A stretch of DNA of 64,000 bases from Marinobacter shengliensis (GCF_003007715.1 NZ_PXNO01000027.1:496001-560000); one strand, 5' to 3'. Numbered from the stretch's first letter, positions 7,941-18,812 are shown. Numbers and translations: made by a program. Notes: generated from the letters alone by a model not told the origin.

Positions 7941-10239
7941 TAACGGCCCTGAGCTCCTCACGCTTATAGGGTTTGGTGATGTAATCGTTCATTCCGGCTT
8001 CCAGGCAATCCTCCCGATCACCCTGCATAACATTGGCGGTCACCGCAATAATCGGCAAGTTTTGCCATTCCGGGTTGCGCCTGATGGCCCGGGTTGCCTC
8101 GTAACCGTCCATAACGGGCATCTGGCAATCCATAAGAACCAGGTCGTAACGGCGCTTTTGCAACGCCTCCAATGCCCTCTGGCCGTTCTCTGCATGGTCT
8201 ACCCGATGGCCCAGCTTTTTCAGCAGGCTGCTGGCGACCAGCTGATTGACCTGATTATCCTCGACCAGCAGCAGGGTGAGTTGGTTCTCGGTTCTCGCAG
8301 CCCTGGTTGATTGATCCAGCGGTTCTGAACTGCCGCTGTCCGGCAATCCTGCGGCGGCGCACAGGCAGTGGTAGAGTTCAGTGCGTCTGAGCGGCAGCGG
8401 CAGAATAAACTGACCGGGACGCCCGGAACTGATTGAGCCAGTGCTGTCTGCCAGGATAACGCCCATTCCCTGCCAGTCATCGGCAAAGGCCTTGCACTCT
8501 TCGTCGCCTGGCTCTGCGGCCACCAGCAAGATGCCCTTTGGATGACGGCTGGCGCTTCTGACCGGGATAGCCCAGGCTCGCAGTTGTGATTCAATCGCCA
8601 GCCGGTGCGGGTGATCCTGCGGTATGGCCATGGCAACACCTGTTTCGCAAAGCCGGGTGGCAGCGGCTTCTGGCAGTGTCGGGTGTGCGGGTTCATGCAC
8701 CGGCAGGGGCAGGGTGACGGTGAAATGAGTACCGGCGCCCTCACTGGAATCCACCAATATCTGCCCGTGCATACGTTCCACCAGCTGGCGGCACAGCGTC
8801 AGGCCAAGACCGGTGCCGCCGTACAGCCGGGTGGTGTCGGTGTCGGCCTGCGAAAACGGTGAGAAGATCCGGTGCAAGCCTTCTTTGGACATGCCTATGC
8901 CGCTATCGATAACCTCCATGCGAAGACTTCCACCGGAGTATGTGGTGCGCACCCTGACATGGCCATCGTCGGTAAACTTGACCGCGTTACTGAGCAGATT
9001 ATTGAGGATCTGGCGCGTGCGCGTCGGGTCGCCCAGAAACTGCTCGGGTAGCATAGGGTCGGTTTCATTGACCAGATTGATGTGTTTGCGGCGAGCCTGT
9101 TGGGCGTGAAGAGTTGAGCATTCCTCTACCAGGTCGCGAACGCTGAACGGAATATTCTCGAGATTGAGTTTTCCGGCTTCGACCTTGGAGATGTCAAGAA
9201 TGTCATTGAGCAGGCCAAGCAGGCTTTCACCGGCGTTCAGGGCAATCTCCAGGCGGTTTCTCTGGCCAGCGTCCTGTTCACTTTCCAGCGCCAGCCCGAG
9301 CATTCCCAGCACCCCGTTCAGGGGGGTGCGGATCTCATGGCTCATGCTGGCCAGAAAGTTGGCTCGTGCCCGAGCCCGTCGCACCGCGTCTTCCTTGGCA
9401 CGAACCAACGCCCGATTACCCCGTTGCAAGGCCTGATTCTTTTCCGAAATTTCCCGTGTTCGATCTTCAACTTCCTGCTCCAGCTGGCTGGAGTAGTTTT
9501 TCATGGCGCTTTCGGCTGCCCTCAACTGGGCCACGCTGCCTTCCATGTGTTCAAGGTGCTGGTTGATGATGCCAACCATGGTGCCGATTTCATCAAAACG
9601 ATGGTTGGCAGGCACGGGCAGCCGGACTTTTTCCGGGGTGCTGGCCCTGACCCGACTCAATGCTTCAATCACGTTGAGCATGGGGCGGGTCAGCACGAAA
9701 TAGAAAATGCCAAGCAGCGCAACTGACAGCACCAGGCTCTTGAACAGCCCGATGACGAATGTGTTGACTGCCCGCTGCAGGAACTGCCAGCCGTAGTGCC
9801 AGGTATCGATGGTGACAACCAGATGGCCCAATGGCAGGTCCTGTAACTGGGGTACCTGGAGTTCTGTGCTGAAGACACTGCTGGAACCGAACAGCAGGTC
9901 GCTGGTCCAGCGGTATCGGGAGATCGGGCTGCTCTGGCTGGCGGCCGACATGGTCTGGCCATCACTGTCCACAATCCGCGCGTCTATGGTCGCCGGGTGG
10001 CGTAACAGGCCATCCAGCAGTTCCTCGGCCAGCCTCACGTCAATGTTGTAGGCAATCTGGGACGCCGGACTGTTGCTGATCTCGATCAGCGCCCGGATGT
10101 CCTGTTCCATGGCGTCTTTCGCCGAGAAATAATCAAGGGTGATCTGAATCAGGTTCAGAATCAGGCCAAGAGCCATGGCCACCAGTACGGTGTCGCGGGT
10201 CAGGCGGTAGGAAAGTCTGTGCCGGAAGCTCTTTAACAC
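7894..10239 (-). CDS. Hybrid sensor histidine kinase with C-terminal receiver (BarA-like layout without HPt)
   Basis: A 781-residue membrane kinase. Order: TM1 (about 17-37), extracytoplasmic sensor of about 120 residues (38-157), TM2 (158-184), HAMP (185-240), coiled coil (245-290), HisKA with SMSHEIRTPLN (phospho-His 301), ATPase with N box ILNNLLSNAVKF and G boxes DSGIGM and GGTGLGL, a degenerate receiver-like segment (about 530-630), and a true receiver (655-765; phospho-Asp 704 in MDCQMPVMDG, Lys 756). There is no HPt domain, so a separate HPt protein must relay the signal. No response regulator lies next to it; an unknown membrane protein is 47 bp upstream on the same strand. Confidence 0.9.
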   Translation of the reverse strand: MLKSFRHRLSYRLTRDTVLVAMALGLILNLIQITLDYFSAKDAMEQDIRALIEISNSPASQIAYNIDVRLAEELLDGLLRHPATIDARIVDSDGQTMSAASQSSPISRYRWTSDLLFGSSSVFSTELQVPQLQDLPLGHLVVTIDTWHYGWQFLQRAVNTFVIGLFKSLVLSVALLGIFYFVLTRPMLNVIEALSRVRASTPEKVRLPVPANHRFDEIGTMVGIINQHLEHMEGSVAQLRAAESAMKNYSSQLEQEVEDRTREISEKNQALQRGNRALVRAKEDAVRRARARANFLASMSHEIRTPLNGVLGMLGLALESEQDAGQRNRLEIALNAGESLLGLLNDILDISKVEAGKLNLENIPFSVRDLVEECSTLHAQQARRKHINLVNETDPMLPEQFLGDPTRTRQILNNLLSNAVKFTDDGHVRVRTTYSGGSLRMEVIDSGIGMSKEGLHRIFSPFSQADTDTTRLYGGTGLGLTLCRQLVERMHGQILVDSSEGAGTHFTVTLPLPVHEPAHPTLPEAAATRLCETGVAMAIPQDHPHRLAIESQLRAWAIPVRSASRHPKGILLVAAEPGDEECKAFADDWQGMGVILADSTGSISSGRPGQFILPLPLRRTELYHCLCAAAGLPDSGSSEPLDQSTRAARTENQLTLLLVEDNQVNQLVASSLLKKLGHRVDHAENGQRALEALQKRRYDLVLMDCQMPVMDGYEATRAIRRNPEWQNLPIIAVTANVMQGDREDCLEAGMNDYITKPYKREELRAVINRWAPSAPEPQADS

Positions 10240-10286
10240 GGTGAATGGTCGTCCCTGTGGCTGGTCAATGGGGTAAAGCGTGTTCC

Positions 10287-11057
10287 TCAGTCGTCGTAAT
10301 CAGCCTTTTTCTTCCAGGTGCCATCATCCTGCAAGAAGTTATCCCATTCCCGGTCGAGCTTTGAGTGGCTCTCGGTTTGTGTGGTGCCGTCGGCCATGCT
10401 GGCTTCAAGCTCCTTGATGCGTGTTCTGAAGCTCTTGACGGCTTTCATGGCCAGCGGATTATCTTTGGATTTACCCATTTCCGTGCTGGCCAGGTGGTAC
10501 GCATGGATAGCCTTGCGGATCTGGTTCTGCCGGATATGGTCCCGGGCCTGGAAAACGTGCAGGTCGGCGTGGGTCTTGTGCACCAGAAACAGCACATGCT
10601 TCAGGTGCTTTTTGGCGCTGGCGGTGTCGAGCCGGCCGGCTTTGTGCATGGCCTCAATCATTTTGAACAGGCTTTGAAGCAGTTCTTTGACGTAGGTTGC
10701 TTTCTCCGGGGAGTCGATTCTGACCGATGCCCGGTTATCATTGTTCTCCAGTACCTGTTTCCTGGTCTGTTTGATGGTGTCGAGCCATTCGCTGACCGGT
10801 TGCTCGGACTTAAGCGCGACCAGATCGTGACAGGATTCCTCCATGCGCTTGAGCAGCAGCAGCTTGAGGTCGGGAGACAGGTACTGGGCCGGAATCTCCG
10901 AGAACAGGCGGTAGGCGCGATTGTATTCGTCTTCCCGGGCGGTCATCTTGCGAACCCGCTCAATCCGCGCCTTTTCACGCATCTGACTGATAACGATAAT
11001 GACCAGTGAGACGGTGACGATCGCCGCGAGCAGCAGCACAATGGTGGTGGTATCCAT
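10287..11057 (-). CDS. Membrane-anchored hypothetical protein, 256 aa
   Basis: I do not recognise the family. One N-terminal membrane segment (about 5-24, VLLLAAIVTVSLVIIVIS) is followed by a long, strongly charged, helical domain (about 26-256) rich in Lys, Arg, Glu and Leu, likely cytoplasmic by the positive-inside rule. The stretch at 140-200 (DTASAKKHLKHVLFLVHKTH, then the AIHAYHLASTEMGKSKDNPLA region) has a helical-repeat, TPR-like feel. It lies 47 bp upstream of the hybrid kinase on the same strand, so both may belong to one transcript and possibly one signalling unit. Confidence 0.75.
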   Translation of the reverse strand: MDTTTIVLLLAAIVTVSLVIIVISQMREKARIERVRKMTAREDEYNRAYRLFSEIPAQYLSPDLKLLLLKRMEESCHDLVALKSEQPVSEWLDTIKQTRKQVLENNDNRASVRIDSPEKATYVKELLQSLFKMIEAMHKAGRLDTASAKKHLKHVLFLVHKTHADLHVFQARDHIRQNQIRKAIHAYHLASTEMGKSKDNPLAMKAVKSFRTRIKELEASMADGTTQTESHSKLDREWDNFLQDDGTWKKKADYDD

Positions 11058-11189
11058 GGTGTCGGTAATGGCTCCGGATTACAGTGAACGGACCGCCTTT
11101 GCGGGCGCGCCTCTAATTGTCAGATATTATTGGGTAACGCCCTGAAAGCCTAGCAGAAATCTGGGCAATCGTCCGTTTCCGGTTGTAAG

Positions 11190-11234
11190 TACAGGAAATA
11201 CTTCATTCATTTAATGAATTGTGGGTTTCCTGTA
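11190..11234. promoter_or_regulatory. Nested concentric dyad upstream of the LysR gene
   Basis: Outer arms TACAGGAAA (11190-11198) and TTTCCTGTA (11226-11234) are perfect inverted repeats. Inner arms ATTCAT (11205-11210) and ATGAAT (11214-11219) share the same centre at 11212. It lies 67-110 bp before the LysR start and could be an operator for autoregulation or an RNA hairpin in a leader. Confidence 0.6.
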
Positions 11235-11301
11235 TATTGGTCTGGTGAATGTGTGGGCGGGCCAGACCGGTGCCGCCACTCTGCTTTCCAGGATTTTTTG
11301 C

Positions 11302-12312
11302 ATGGACATTTCCCGGGTAGATCTCAATCTGCTTGTATACCTTGACGTGCTGCTGCGTGAACGCAATGTCACCAAGGCCGCCAATCATCTGGGCATCACC
11401 CAGCCTGCTATGAGCAACGGTTTGCGCCGGTTACGGGATCTGTTTGGCGACCCGTTGCTGGTGCGTACCAGTGAAGGCATGACAGCCACGGAGCGGGCCC
11501 GGGAACTGCAGCCGTTGGTCCGTGGCATTCTGTCGGACATTGAACAGGCGGTGCAGGAGAAAACCCCCTTTGCTGCCCAGGAGAGCCAGCGGGTATTCCG
11601 TATCATGGCCAGTGACTACGCGGAATCCTGTCTGATGCCCAGGGTGTTGCGGCGGATTCGCCAGGAGGCGCCCCACGTTACCCTGGACGTGCTGACCCCC
11701 AGCGACGTGAGCTTTCTGGATGTGGAGCAGGGCCGGCTGGATATGGCCATCAACCGTTTCGACAAGATTCCTCAATCGTTCCACCAGAAAACCTTGTGGA
11801 TCGAGTATTTTGCCTGCCTGATGAATGCCCGTAATCCCATTCTTAAAGAGCCGTTTACCCTGGATACCTACCTGGATGCCAGCCATATCTGGGTCAGTAA
11901 AACCGGTTTTGGTGTGGGCGTGGGGGTGAACCCCAAGGATGTCCAGCGGCTGGGGTGGGTAGACGAAGCCTTGGGGCGAATGGGCCGCAAGCGGCAGATC
12001 TCGGTTTTCACCCGGCATTATCAGGTGGCCATGTTGCTGGCGGAGCAGCATGACCTGATTGCCACTCTGCCATCTCGCGCGGCCTGGTTGCAGAAAGACA
12101 ACCCGAACCTGGTGGTGAAGGTGCCACCGTTCGAGATTCCGCCGTTCGAGCTGAAAATGGCCTGGAGTCCATTACTGCAGCACAACAGCGATCATCAATG
12201 GTTGCGTAAGCTGATTGCCGAGGTGGCGGAAGAAGTGGACGAGGAGTTTGCACCCTTCGGTGCCAGATTTGAGTCGCCACAAGCTACCCCGGGGCTGCAT
12301 TCAGAGCGGTAG
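11302..12312 (+). CDS. LysR-family transcriptional regulator
   Basis: A 336-residue regulator with an N-terminal winged helix (DLNLLVYLDVLLRERNVTKA, then the recognition region HLGITQPAMSNGLRRLRDLF) and a C-terminal periplasmic-binding-protein-like effector domain (about 95-300). The style (SRVDLNLL start, FGDPLLVRT) resembles the NodD/NahR-like branch. The ATG at 11302 is preferred over an upstream in-frame start because it places the family start MDISRVDLNLL at the N-terminus. The target and effector are unknown: neighbours are convergent or divergent housekeeping genes. The 3' end overlaps the GNAT gene by 12 bp. Confidence 0.87.
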   Translation: MDISRVDLNLLVYLDVLLRERNVTKAANHLGITQPAMSNGLRRLRDLFGDPLLVRTSEGMTATERARELQPLVRGILSDIEQAVQEKTPFAAQESQRVFRIMASDYAESCLMPRVLRRIRQEAPHVTLDVLTPSDVSFLDVEQGRLDMAINRFDKIPQSFHQKTLWIEYFACLMNARNPILKEPFTLDTYLDASHIWVSKTGFGVGVGVNPKDVQRLGWVDEALGRMGRKRQISVFTRHYQVAMLLAEQHDLIATLPSRAAWLQKDNPNLVVKVPPFEIPPFELKMAWSPLLQHNSDHQWLRKLIAEVAEEVDEEFAPFGARFESPQATPGLHSER

Positions 12313-13266
12313 TTCCCGAAGTTCCAGCGAGCCCCGGCCAGCATCCCACATGCGCTGGAAGGCTTCCTCCATGAGCTTGACCCGGCCCGGGTTGGCAAAA
12401 TTGGCGAAGCCTTCCGGCTTATTGAAATCGTGGCGGTACAGTACACCCTCACGGTCTGCCAGCAGGAACGGCTGGTTTTCCATCGGATAATCGGTGTTGA
12501 CCAACCGCAGCTCAATCCGGCTGGTGAGCCGGCGCATCAGCTCTACCAGTTGGTGCCGGCGTTTAACCAACGGCTTGTTATCGTGAATCAGGATGCGCAC
12601 TTCGCTAAGCCGGTGCCGGCGAGCCACCGCAGAGATCAGTTCCCGTAACGGGTAGCGGTCGTAGAGGCCGTGATCAAGCACGTCGTCATACAGCCATATG
12701 CGTTGGCCGGCTTGGGCTACCAATGAGTCCATCAATTCCAGCATGGTGCTTTCATCGCCGAACAGCCAGCTTTCGGAATCCTCGCCAAGAATCAGTGGCT
12801 TCGCGCGTTGATCACCTGGATGACTGGCCAGTGTGGGAGCCAGGCAGCGCATATCCAGGTGGGGAATGCCAGCGTCATCATAGATATCCGAGCAGATGTG
12901 AAAGCCGAAGCGTTGGTAGAACCCGGTGGCGTGCTGCTGGGCGGAGAGTTTCAGTTCCTGGAAGCGACCAGCGGATTCGGCCAGCAGGTGTCTGAGCAGG
13001 GCATCACCAGCCCCCCGGCCACGATACTCCGGTAACACCGCCATACGACCGATGTAACCGGTTTCCTCCATTGTGGAGAAAAGGCGAGCGGTAGCCACCG
13101 GTGTGTTGCTGTCATCCACCGCCAGGTAATGGTCAGCAATCTCGTCGGTGTCGTCCCACTCCAGCTCCGGTGGCACCTGCTGTTCCTCAACGAACACCCG
13201 TTGGCGGATGTCCCTGATGGATGATGGCGCCAGTTGCCAGCTGTATTTTCGGAATCTCAGGTTCAT
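12301..13266 (-). CDS. GNAT-family N-acetyltransferase with an extra C-terminal domain
   Basis: A 321-residue protein. Residues about 3-140 are a GNAT domain (RQRVFVEEQQVPPELEWDD; acetyl-CoA loop MAVLPEYRGRGAGDALLRHL; FYQRFGF). Residues about 165-321 form a second domain I cannot assign, with LYDDVLDHGLYDRYPLRELI, VRILIHDNKPLVKRRHQLV and FLLADREGVLYRHDFN; it faintly recalls a phospholipase-D-like half without the HKD catalytic motif. It is the last gene of the rluE-to-roxA run, starting 3 nt after the roxA stop. The acetyl acceptor is unknown. Confidence 0.85.
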   Translation of the reverse strand: MNLRFRKYSWQLAPSSIRDIRQRVFVEEQQVPPELEWDDTDEIADHYLAVDDSNTPVATARLFSTMEETGYIGRMAVLPEYRGRGAGDALLRHLLAESAGRFQELKLSAQQHATGFYQRFGFHICSDIYDDAGIPHLDMRCLAPTLASHPGDQRAKPLILGEDSESWLFGDESTMLELMDSLVAQAGQRIWLYDDVLDHGLYDRYPLRELISAVARRHRLSEVRILIHDNKPLVKRRHQLVELMRRLTSRIELRLVNTDYPMENQPFLLADREGVLYRHDFNKPEGFANFANPGRVKLMEEAFQRMWDAGRGSLELRELPL

Positions 13267-13269
13267 GGC

Positions 13270-14421
13270 TTACTCGAAATACACCGAGCCCTGGTTGTAC
13301 AGATTGGTTAGCAGGCCAAGCAAGGCCTCGTCGCCGGCAAACTCTGCCAGCGCGGCCATATTCATCCTGGCGCTGGCGCAGAGTAGTGGCGCCAGTGGCC
13401 GGGCATCGCCTTTCAGAAGGTATTGTTCGCCATCCACAAACAGGGCAGTTTCACTGTCCAGTTCATGATAGGCGAAGCGGGAACCCTCGTTCCAGCGCAG
13501 TTGCTCGCCGGCGCGGATGGCTTCAGCCAGATCTTCTGCTTCTGCAGGTTCATCCGCCGGCACCACAATTTCCAGGCTCTTGGGAGCGGTGGCGAACTGG
13601 CCAAACCACAGGGCCAGGTTGCGGCGATCACCCAGTTGTTCACGGATGATGGTGTCCAGGCGGTTGATGACCTCCGGGCCGATGGTACCGGGGTTGTCCT
13701 GTACTCGAAGGTCCGGGTCATCCAGATGCTCGGCGGCTTTTTCTTTCTGACTGAGAAAATCGGTAAAACTGGTGAGCAAGTCATCGATGGTCGGGGCACG
13801 AAAACCCACGGACAGAGTAATACAGTCGTCTTCAGCCACGCCGTGGTGGCCAATACCCGGGGGCAGGTACAGCATGTCGCCCGGGGCCAGGGTGACGGTT
13901 TCCTCGCCATCCCAGCTGCTCAGGATGCGCAGTGGGGTGCCTTCTACTCTCGGCGAGGTATGGTCACAGTGGCCGCCGAACGTCCAGCGCCGGTGGCCCT
14001 GGGCCTGCAGCAGGAAAACATCATACATGTCGTAGTGGGGGCCAACGCTGCCACCTTTCGGGGCGTAGCTGGCCATGATGTCATCCAGACGCCAGTTGGG
14101 AATGAAGCGGAAGTTGTCGAGCAGGTCGGCAATCTCCGGTACCCAGTGGTCCAGGCCCTGAACCAGTAAGGTCCAGTCCTGTTCCGGCAAGTCACTGAAG
14201 CGGTCCGGGTTGAAAGGACCGTTGTGCAGTTGCCAGGGTTTACCGGCATCGTTCTCGATCACGATGCGAGATTCCACTGCTTCCTCACAGGCTAGCCCGG
14301 CCAGTTCGTCCGGACTGACCGGACACCGGAAGCCGGGAAATGCCTGACGGATAACCAGCGGCTTCTTCTGCCAGTAGTCCCGCAGAAATTCAGAAGCTGT
14401 CAGTCCGCCAAGCATGTCCAT
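13270..14421 (-). CDS. roxA: Ribosomal protein uL16 arginine hydroxylase RoxA (JmjC/cupin oxygenase)
   Basis: A 2-oxoglutarate/Fe(II) oxygenase of the YcfD/RoxA family, which hydroxylates an arginine of ribosomal protein L16. The 383-residue protein shows the N-terminal family block FLRDYWQKKPLVIRQAFPGF, the metal pair H129 and D131 in GPHYDMYD, and the distal histidine region LPPGIGHHGVA; the C-terminal 150 residues form the helical/winged-helix dimer region of this family. It sits 14 nt after purB and 3 nt before the GNAT gene, typical of a shared transcript. Confidence 0.93.
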   Translation of the reverse strand: MDMLGGLTASEFLRDYWQKKPLVIRQAFPGFRCPVSPDELAGLACEEAVESRIVIENDAGKPWQLHNGPFNPDRFSDLPEQDWTLLVQGLDHWVPEIADLLDNFRFIPNWRLDDIMASYAPKGGSVGPHYDMYDVFLLQAQGHRRWTFGGHCDHTSPRVEGTPLRILSSWDGEETVTLAPGDMLYLPPGIGHHGVAEDDCITLSVGFRAPTIDDLLTSFTDFLSQKEKAAEHLDDPDLRVQDNPGTIGPEVINRLDTIIREQLGDRRNLALWFGQFATAPKSLEIVVPADEPAEAEDLAEAIRAGEQLRWNEGSRFAYHELDSETALFVDGEQYLLKGDARPLAPLLCASARMNMAALAEFAGDEALLGLLTNLYNQGSVYFE

Positions 14422-14435
14422 GGTGTTGCTCCAGG

Positions 14436-15818
<1,383 letters not shown>

Positions 15819-15884
15819 TCATCAAAGAAAAATCGGATCGGAAATATATGAAGGCGCTAATGATACACCAGAGGGCGCCGCGAA

Positions 15885-16505
15885 TCAGCGCAGCAACTCC
15901 CGGGCGTGCATGATGACCTTTTTGCGTTTGAAGATCAGCTGCCAGCGGTGGCCGCCGCTCTGACGCCAGAGCACTGCCGAGCGGATACCAGCCAGCAACA
16001 GGGCGCGGACCTTCGCTGCATTTTCTTCCCGCTGCAGCACCTGGGGGTTGCCGCTGACCTGAATGCGTAGGCGGAACGTGCTGATGGTGTCTGTGTAAAT
16101 GGACGCCAGATTGCCGATCAGGTTGCTGTGGGTGTATCCGAAGTGGCTGGCGGTATGCCGTGCCTGTTCAATCCGGCTGCCAATCACATCGAGCATGTCG
16201 CCGTCGCGCTTGAGTTTGGACTCAAGATGAACGAGGTTCAGCACGTAGCGCAGTATCTCGACATCCTGTGGGCGGCTCTGTTGCGCCAGTGAGGTAGACA
16301 GGGCCTCCAGGCCTTCACGGATGTCGGACAATTCGCCCCCGTAAACATCCAGGGTGGACGCGGGATCGGTGGCGAACAGAGAGCGTATGCAGGTTTCCAG
16401 GGACTCGTCGCTACAGCTGCCATTATGGGCAATCTGCCGCACCAGTGCTGCGGCCTGGAACAGGCCAGCCAACGCCAGGGTCTGGTCGTGCAGGGATTTG
16501 CTCAT
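15885..16505 (-). CDS. hflD: HflD-family protein (high-frequency lysogenisation protein D homolog)
   Basis: A 206-residue all-helical protein of the HflD (YcfC) family, in E. coli a membrane-associated factor that affects lambda lysogeny by binding CII; its cellular role is otherwise unclear. Visible family features are [20 protein letters not shown] near the N-terminus and the [21 protein letters not shown] block near the C-terminus. Its ATG overlaps the mnmA stop by 4 nt, as in other gammaproteobacteria, so the two are translationally coupled. Confidence 0.93.
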   Translation of the reverse strand: MSKSLHDQTLALAGLFQAAALVRQIAHNGSCSDESLETCIRSLFATDPASTLDVYGGELSDIREGLEALSTSLAQQSRPQDVEILRYVLNLVHLESKLKRDGDMLDVIGSRIEQARHTASHFGYTHSNLIGNLASIYTDTISTFRLRIQVSGNPQVLQREENAAKVRALLLAGIRSAVLWRQSGGHRWQLIFKRKKVIMHARELLR

Positions 16506-17680
16506 GCGCGGGCCCCTGCATCGACAGTTAGCTCCAGCCGTGATGGCAGCGCTTCGCCATCCCGCCAGGTGTGTTCTATCACGCCGCCGCCCAGGCAGAC
16601 ATCGCCCTGATAGAACACCACTGACTGGCCGGGGGTGACGGCCCGCTGGGCATCGTCAAAGACCACTTTGACGCCGCCTTCGATAACGGTCACTTCGCAG
16701 TCCTGATCTGGCTGGCGATAGCGGGTTTTTGCTTTGCAGCGGAAGCTCTGGGCGGGCGGCTCACCGGCCACCCAGTCAATGGCGCCAGACACAAGGCCGC
16801 GGGAAAACAACAGTGGGTGGTTCTTGCCCTGAACGGCAATCAGTACATTGCGGGACAGGTTTTTTTCAGCCACATACCAGGGCTCGTCACCAAATTCCGC
16901 GAGGCCGCCGATACCCAGCCCCTGGCGCTGGCCAATGGTGTGATACATCAGGCCCTGATGTTTGCCGATCACTTTGCCATCCGGTGTTTCGATGTCGCCG
17001 GGCTGGGCCGGCAGGTACTGTTTCAGGAAGTCGGTGAACTTGCGCTCGCCGATGAAGCAGATACCGGTAGAATCTTTTTTGTCGTGGGTAACAAAGCCTT
17101 GTTCCTCGGCAATACGGCGAACTTCCGGTTTTTCCAGCTCTCCTACCGGGAACAGGGTGCGCGCAATACGGTCACCAGACACCGCGTGCAGGAAGTAGCT
17201 CTGATCCTTGTTGGGGTCCAGACCCTTCAGCAGTTGAGCTTTTCCAGTGCCATCATTAAGAGGGCGCTGGCGGGTGTAGTGGCCGGTAGCGATGTAGTCG
17301 GCACCCAGGGTGACGGCATAATCCAGAAACGCCCGGAATTTCACTTCCTTATTGCACAGGATGTCCGGGTTGGGGGTGCGCCCTGCGCTGTATTCTGACA
17401 GAAAGTGCTCAAACACCCGGTCCCAGTATTCAGCCGCAAAACTGGCGGTGTGCAGCTTGATACCAATGGCATCCGCCACTGCCTGGGCATCGGCGAGGTC
17501 GGTCATGGCGGTGCAGTACTCAGTACCGTCGTCTTCATCCCAGTTTTTCATGAACAGGCCTTCCACCTGGTAGCCCTGGTCTTTCAACAGCCAGGCGGCA
17601 ACAGAGGAGTCCACGCCGCCGGACATGCCGACAATCACGCGGGTGTTCTTGGGAGTACTGGAGTCAGGATTCTGGATCAT
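16502..17680 (-). CDS. mnmA: tRNA-specific 2-thiouridylase MnmA
   Basis: Inserts sulfur at the 2-position of wobble uridine U34 in tRNA Lys, Glu and Gln. The 392-residue protein has the PP-loop SGGVDSS (20-26), catalytic cysteine C109 in [13 protein letters not shown] and the second catalytic cysteine C208 in [11 protein letters not shown], which accept sulfur from the TusE relay. The start ATG ends at 17680; residues 1-13 form a short leader before the core. It is followed by hflD with a 4-nt overlap and preceded by nudJ with a 50-nt gap. Confidence 0.96.
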   Translation of the reverse strand: MIQNPDSSTPKNTRVIVGMSGGVDSSVAAWLLKDQGYQVEGLFMKNWDEDDGTEYCTAMTDLADAQAVADAIGIKLHTASFAAEYWDRVFEHFLSEYSAGRTPNPDILCNKEVKFRAFLDYAVTLGADYIATGHYTRQRPLNDGTGKAQLLKGLDPNKDQSYFLHAVSGDRIARTLFPVGELEKPEVRRIAEEQGFVTHDKKDSTGICFIGERKFTDFLKQYLPAQPGDIETPDGKVIGKHQGLMYHTIGQRQGLGIGGLAEFGDEPWYVAEKNLSRNVLIAVQGKNHPLLFSRGLVSGAIDWVAGEPPAQSFRCKAKTRYRQPDQDCEVTVIEGGVKVVFDDAQRAVTPGQSVVFYQGDVCLGGGVIEHTWRDGEALPSRLELTVDAGARA

Positions 17681-17730
17681 GAGCCTTTCGGTAGCCGGTT
17701 GAAAACGGCGATTTTATCATCTTGTGGTGG

Positions 17731-18180
17731 TTACGTCTGGTCATCCACCACTACATCAAGGGGGAATTGCCGGCCATTTCGGTAATCCTCGATACAGCGC
17801 AGCACCAAAGGGCTGCGGAGCTTGTCGCCGAGTCCCCGAATTTCTTCAATGCTGAGCCAGTGCGGCTGGATAATGCCGGTGTCCAGCTCCGTGGTGACCT
17901 GCTTTGTCGCGCGGGCGGCGTAGCAAAAGCGGTGATAGGTAACGCCGTTGGCCGGTGCTTTATAAGTGTATACGCCCAAAAAGAATTGAGGCTCCACTTC
18001 CCAGCCGGTCTCTTCCAGGGTTTCACGGCGCACCGCATCCAGCACGGCTTCGTTTTCTTCAATGTGGCCCGCTGGTTGATTGAACACCACTTTGCCGTTG
18101 CTGATTTCCTCAACCAGCAGGAACTGACCCTGTTCGTTTTCGACCACAACGGCGACGGTGGCATGGGGTTTCCAGGTCAT
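17731..18180 (-). CDS. nudJ: NUDIX hydrolase NudJ-like
   Basis: A 149-residue Nudix hydrolase, probably a thiamine/nucleotide pyrophosphatase of the NudJ (YmfB) type, which lies beside mnmA in many gammaproteobacteria. The Nudix box is complete: G-x5-E-x7-REUxEExGU appears as GHIEENEAVL followed by DAVRRETLEETGW. It begins 2 nt after the rluE stop codon. The exact substrate is not fixed by the sequence. Confidence 0.9.
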   Translation of the reverse strand: MTWKPHATVAVVVENEQGQFLLVEEISNGKVVFNQPAGHIEENEAVLDAVRRETLEETGWEVEPQFFLGVYTYKAPANGVTYHRFCYAARATKQVTTELDTGIIQPHWLSIEEIRGLGDKLRSPLVLRCIEDYRNGRQFPLDVVVDDQT

Positions 18181-18182
18181 GG

Positions 18183-18812
18183 TTAACGAGGTCTCCTGTG
18201 TCTGACCGGCCGGGATTTCGGGCGGCCGGGTTTCGGTTTGCCGGTTGCGGGGCTGTCAGGCAGGTGCACGGTCTCAAGCCGATACTGCCCGGGCTCGAGA
18301 TTGTCGAGTGTCCAGTCACCAATCCGGTACCGAATAAGTCTAAGGGTAGGGTGGCCAACGGCTGCTGTCATGCGCCGTACCTGGCGGTTACGGCCTTCGG
18401 TGATGGTGAGCTCAAGCCAGCTGGTCGGAATGGTTTCCCGGTGCCGGACGGGCGGAACCCTGGGCCAGACGGTCGGTTCGTTCATTCGGCGGGCTGTAGC
18501 GGGCCGGGTTAACCCATCTTTCAGCTTGACACCCTGACAAAGCTGCTCAATGGCCTGCTGGGAAATCTCACCATCCACCTGAACCCAGTAGGTTTTTGGC
18601 ATTTTGTTGTCAGGTGCGGCAATTCGATGTTGCAGGGGGCCGTGATTGGTCAGCAGAAGCAAGCCTTCAGAGTCGTAGTCCAACCGGCCAGCGGGGTAGA
18701 AGCCGGGTTTCTTGATCCAGTCGGCAAGTGTTGCGCGGGGGTTGTTCTGGCGTTCGTCGGTGAACTGACTTAATACCTGAAATGGCTTGTTGAAAAGAAT
18801 CAGCTCCGCCAT
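18183..18812 (-). CDS. rluE: 23S rRNA pseudouridine synthase RluE
   Basis: Makes pseudouridine at position 2457 (E. coli numbering) of 23S rRNA. The 209-residue RsuA/RluB/E/F-type enzyme has the catalytic motif GRLDYDSEGLLLLTN with the nucleophilic Asp, and RQVRRMTAAVGHPTLRLIRY near the C-terminus. It lacks an N-terminal S4 domain, which fits RluE. The C-terminal 25 residues are rich in Lys, Pro and Arg. It is the first gene of a minus-strand run continuing with nudJ, mnmA, hflD and purB. Confidence 0.92.
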   Translation of the reverse strand: MAELILFNKPFQVLSQFTDERQNNPRATLADWIKKPGFYPAGRLDYDSEGLLLLTNHGPLQHRIAAPDNKMPKTYWVQVDGEISQQAIEQLCQGVKLKDGLTRPATARRMNEPTVWPRVPPVRHRETIPTSWLELTITEGRNRQVRRMTAAVGHPTLRLIRYRIGDWTLDNLEPGQYRLETVHLPDSPATGKPKPGRPKSRPVRHRRPR

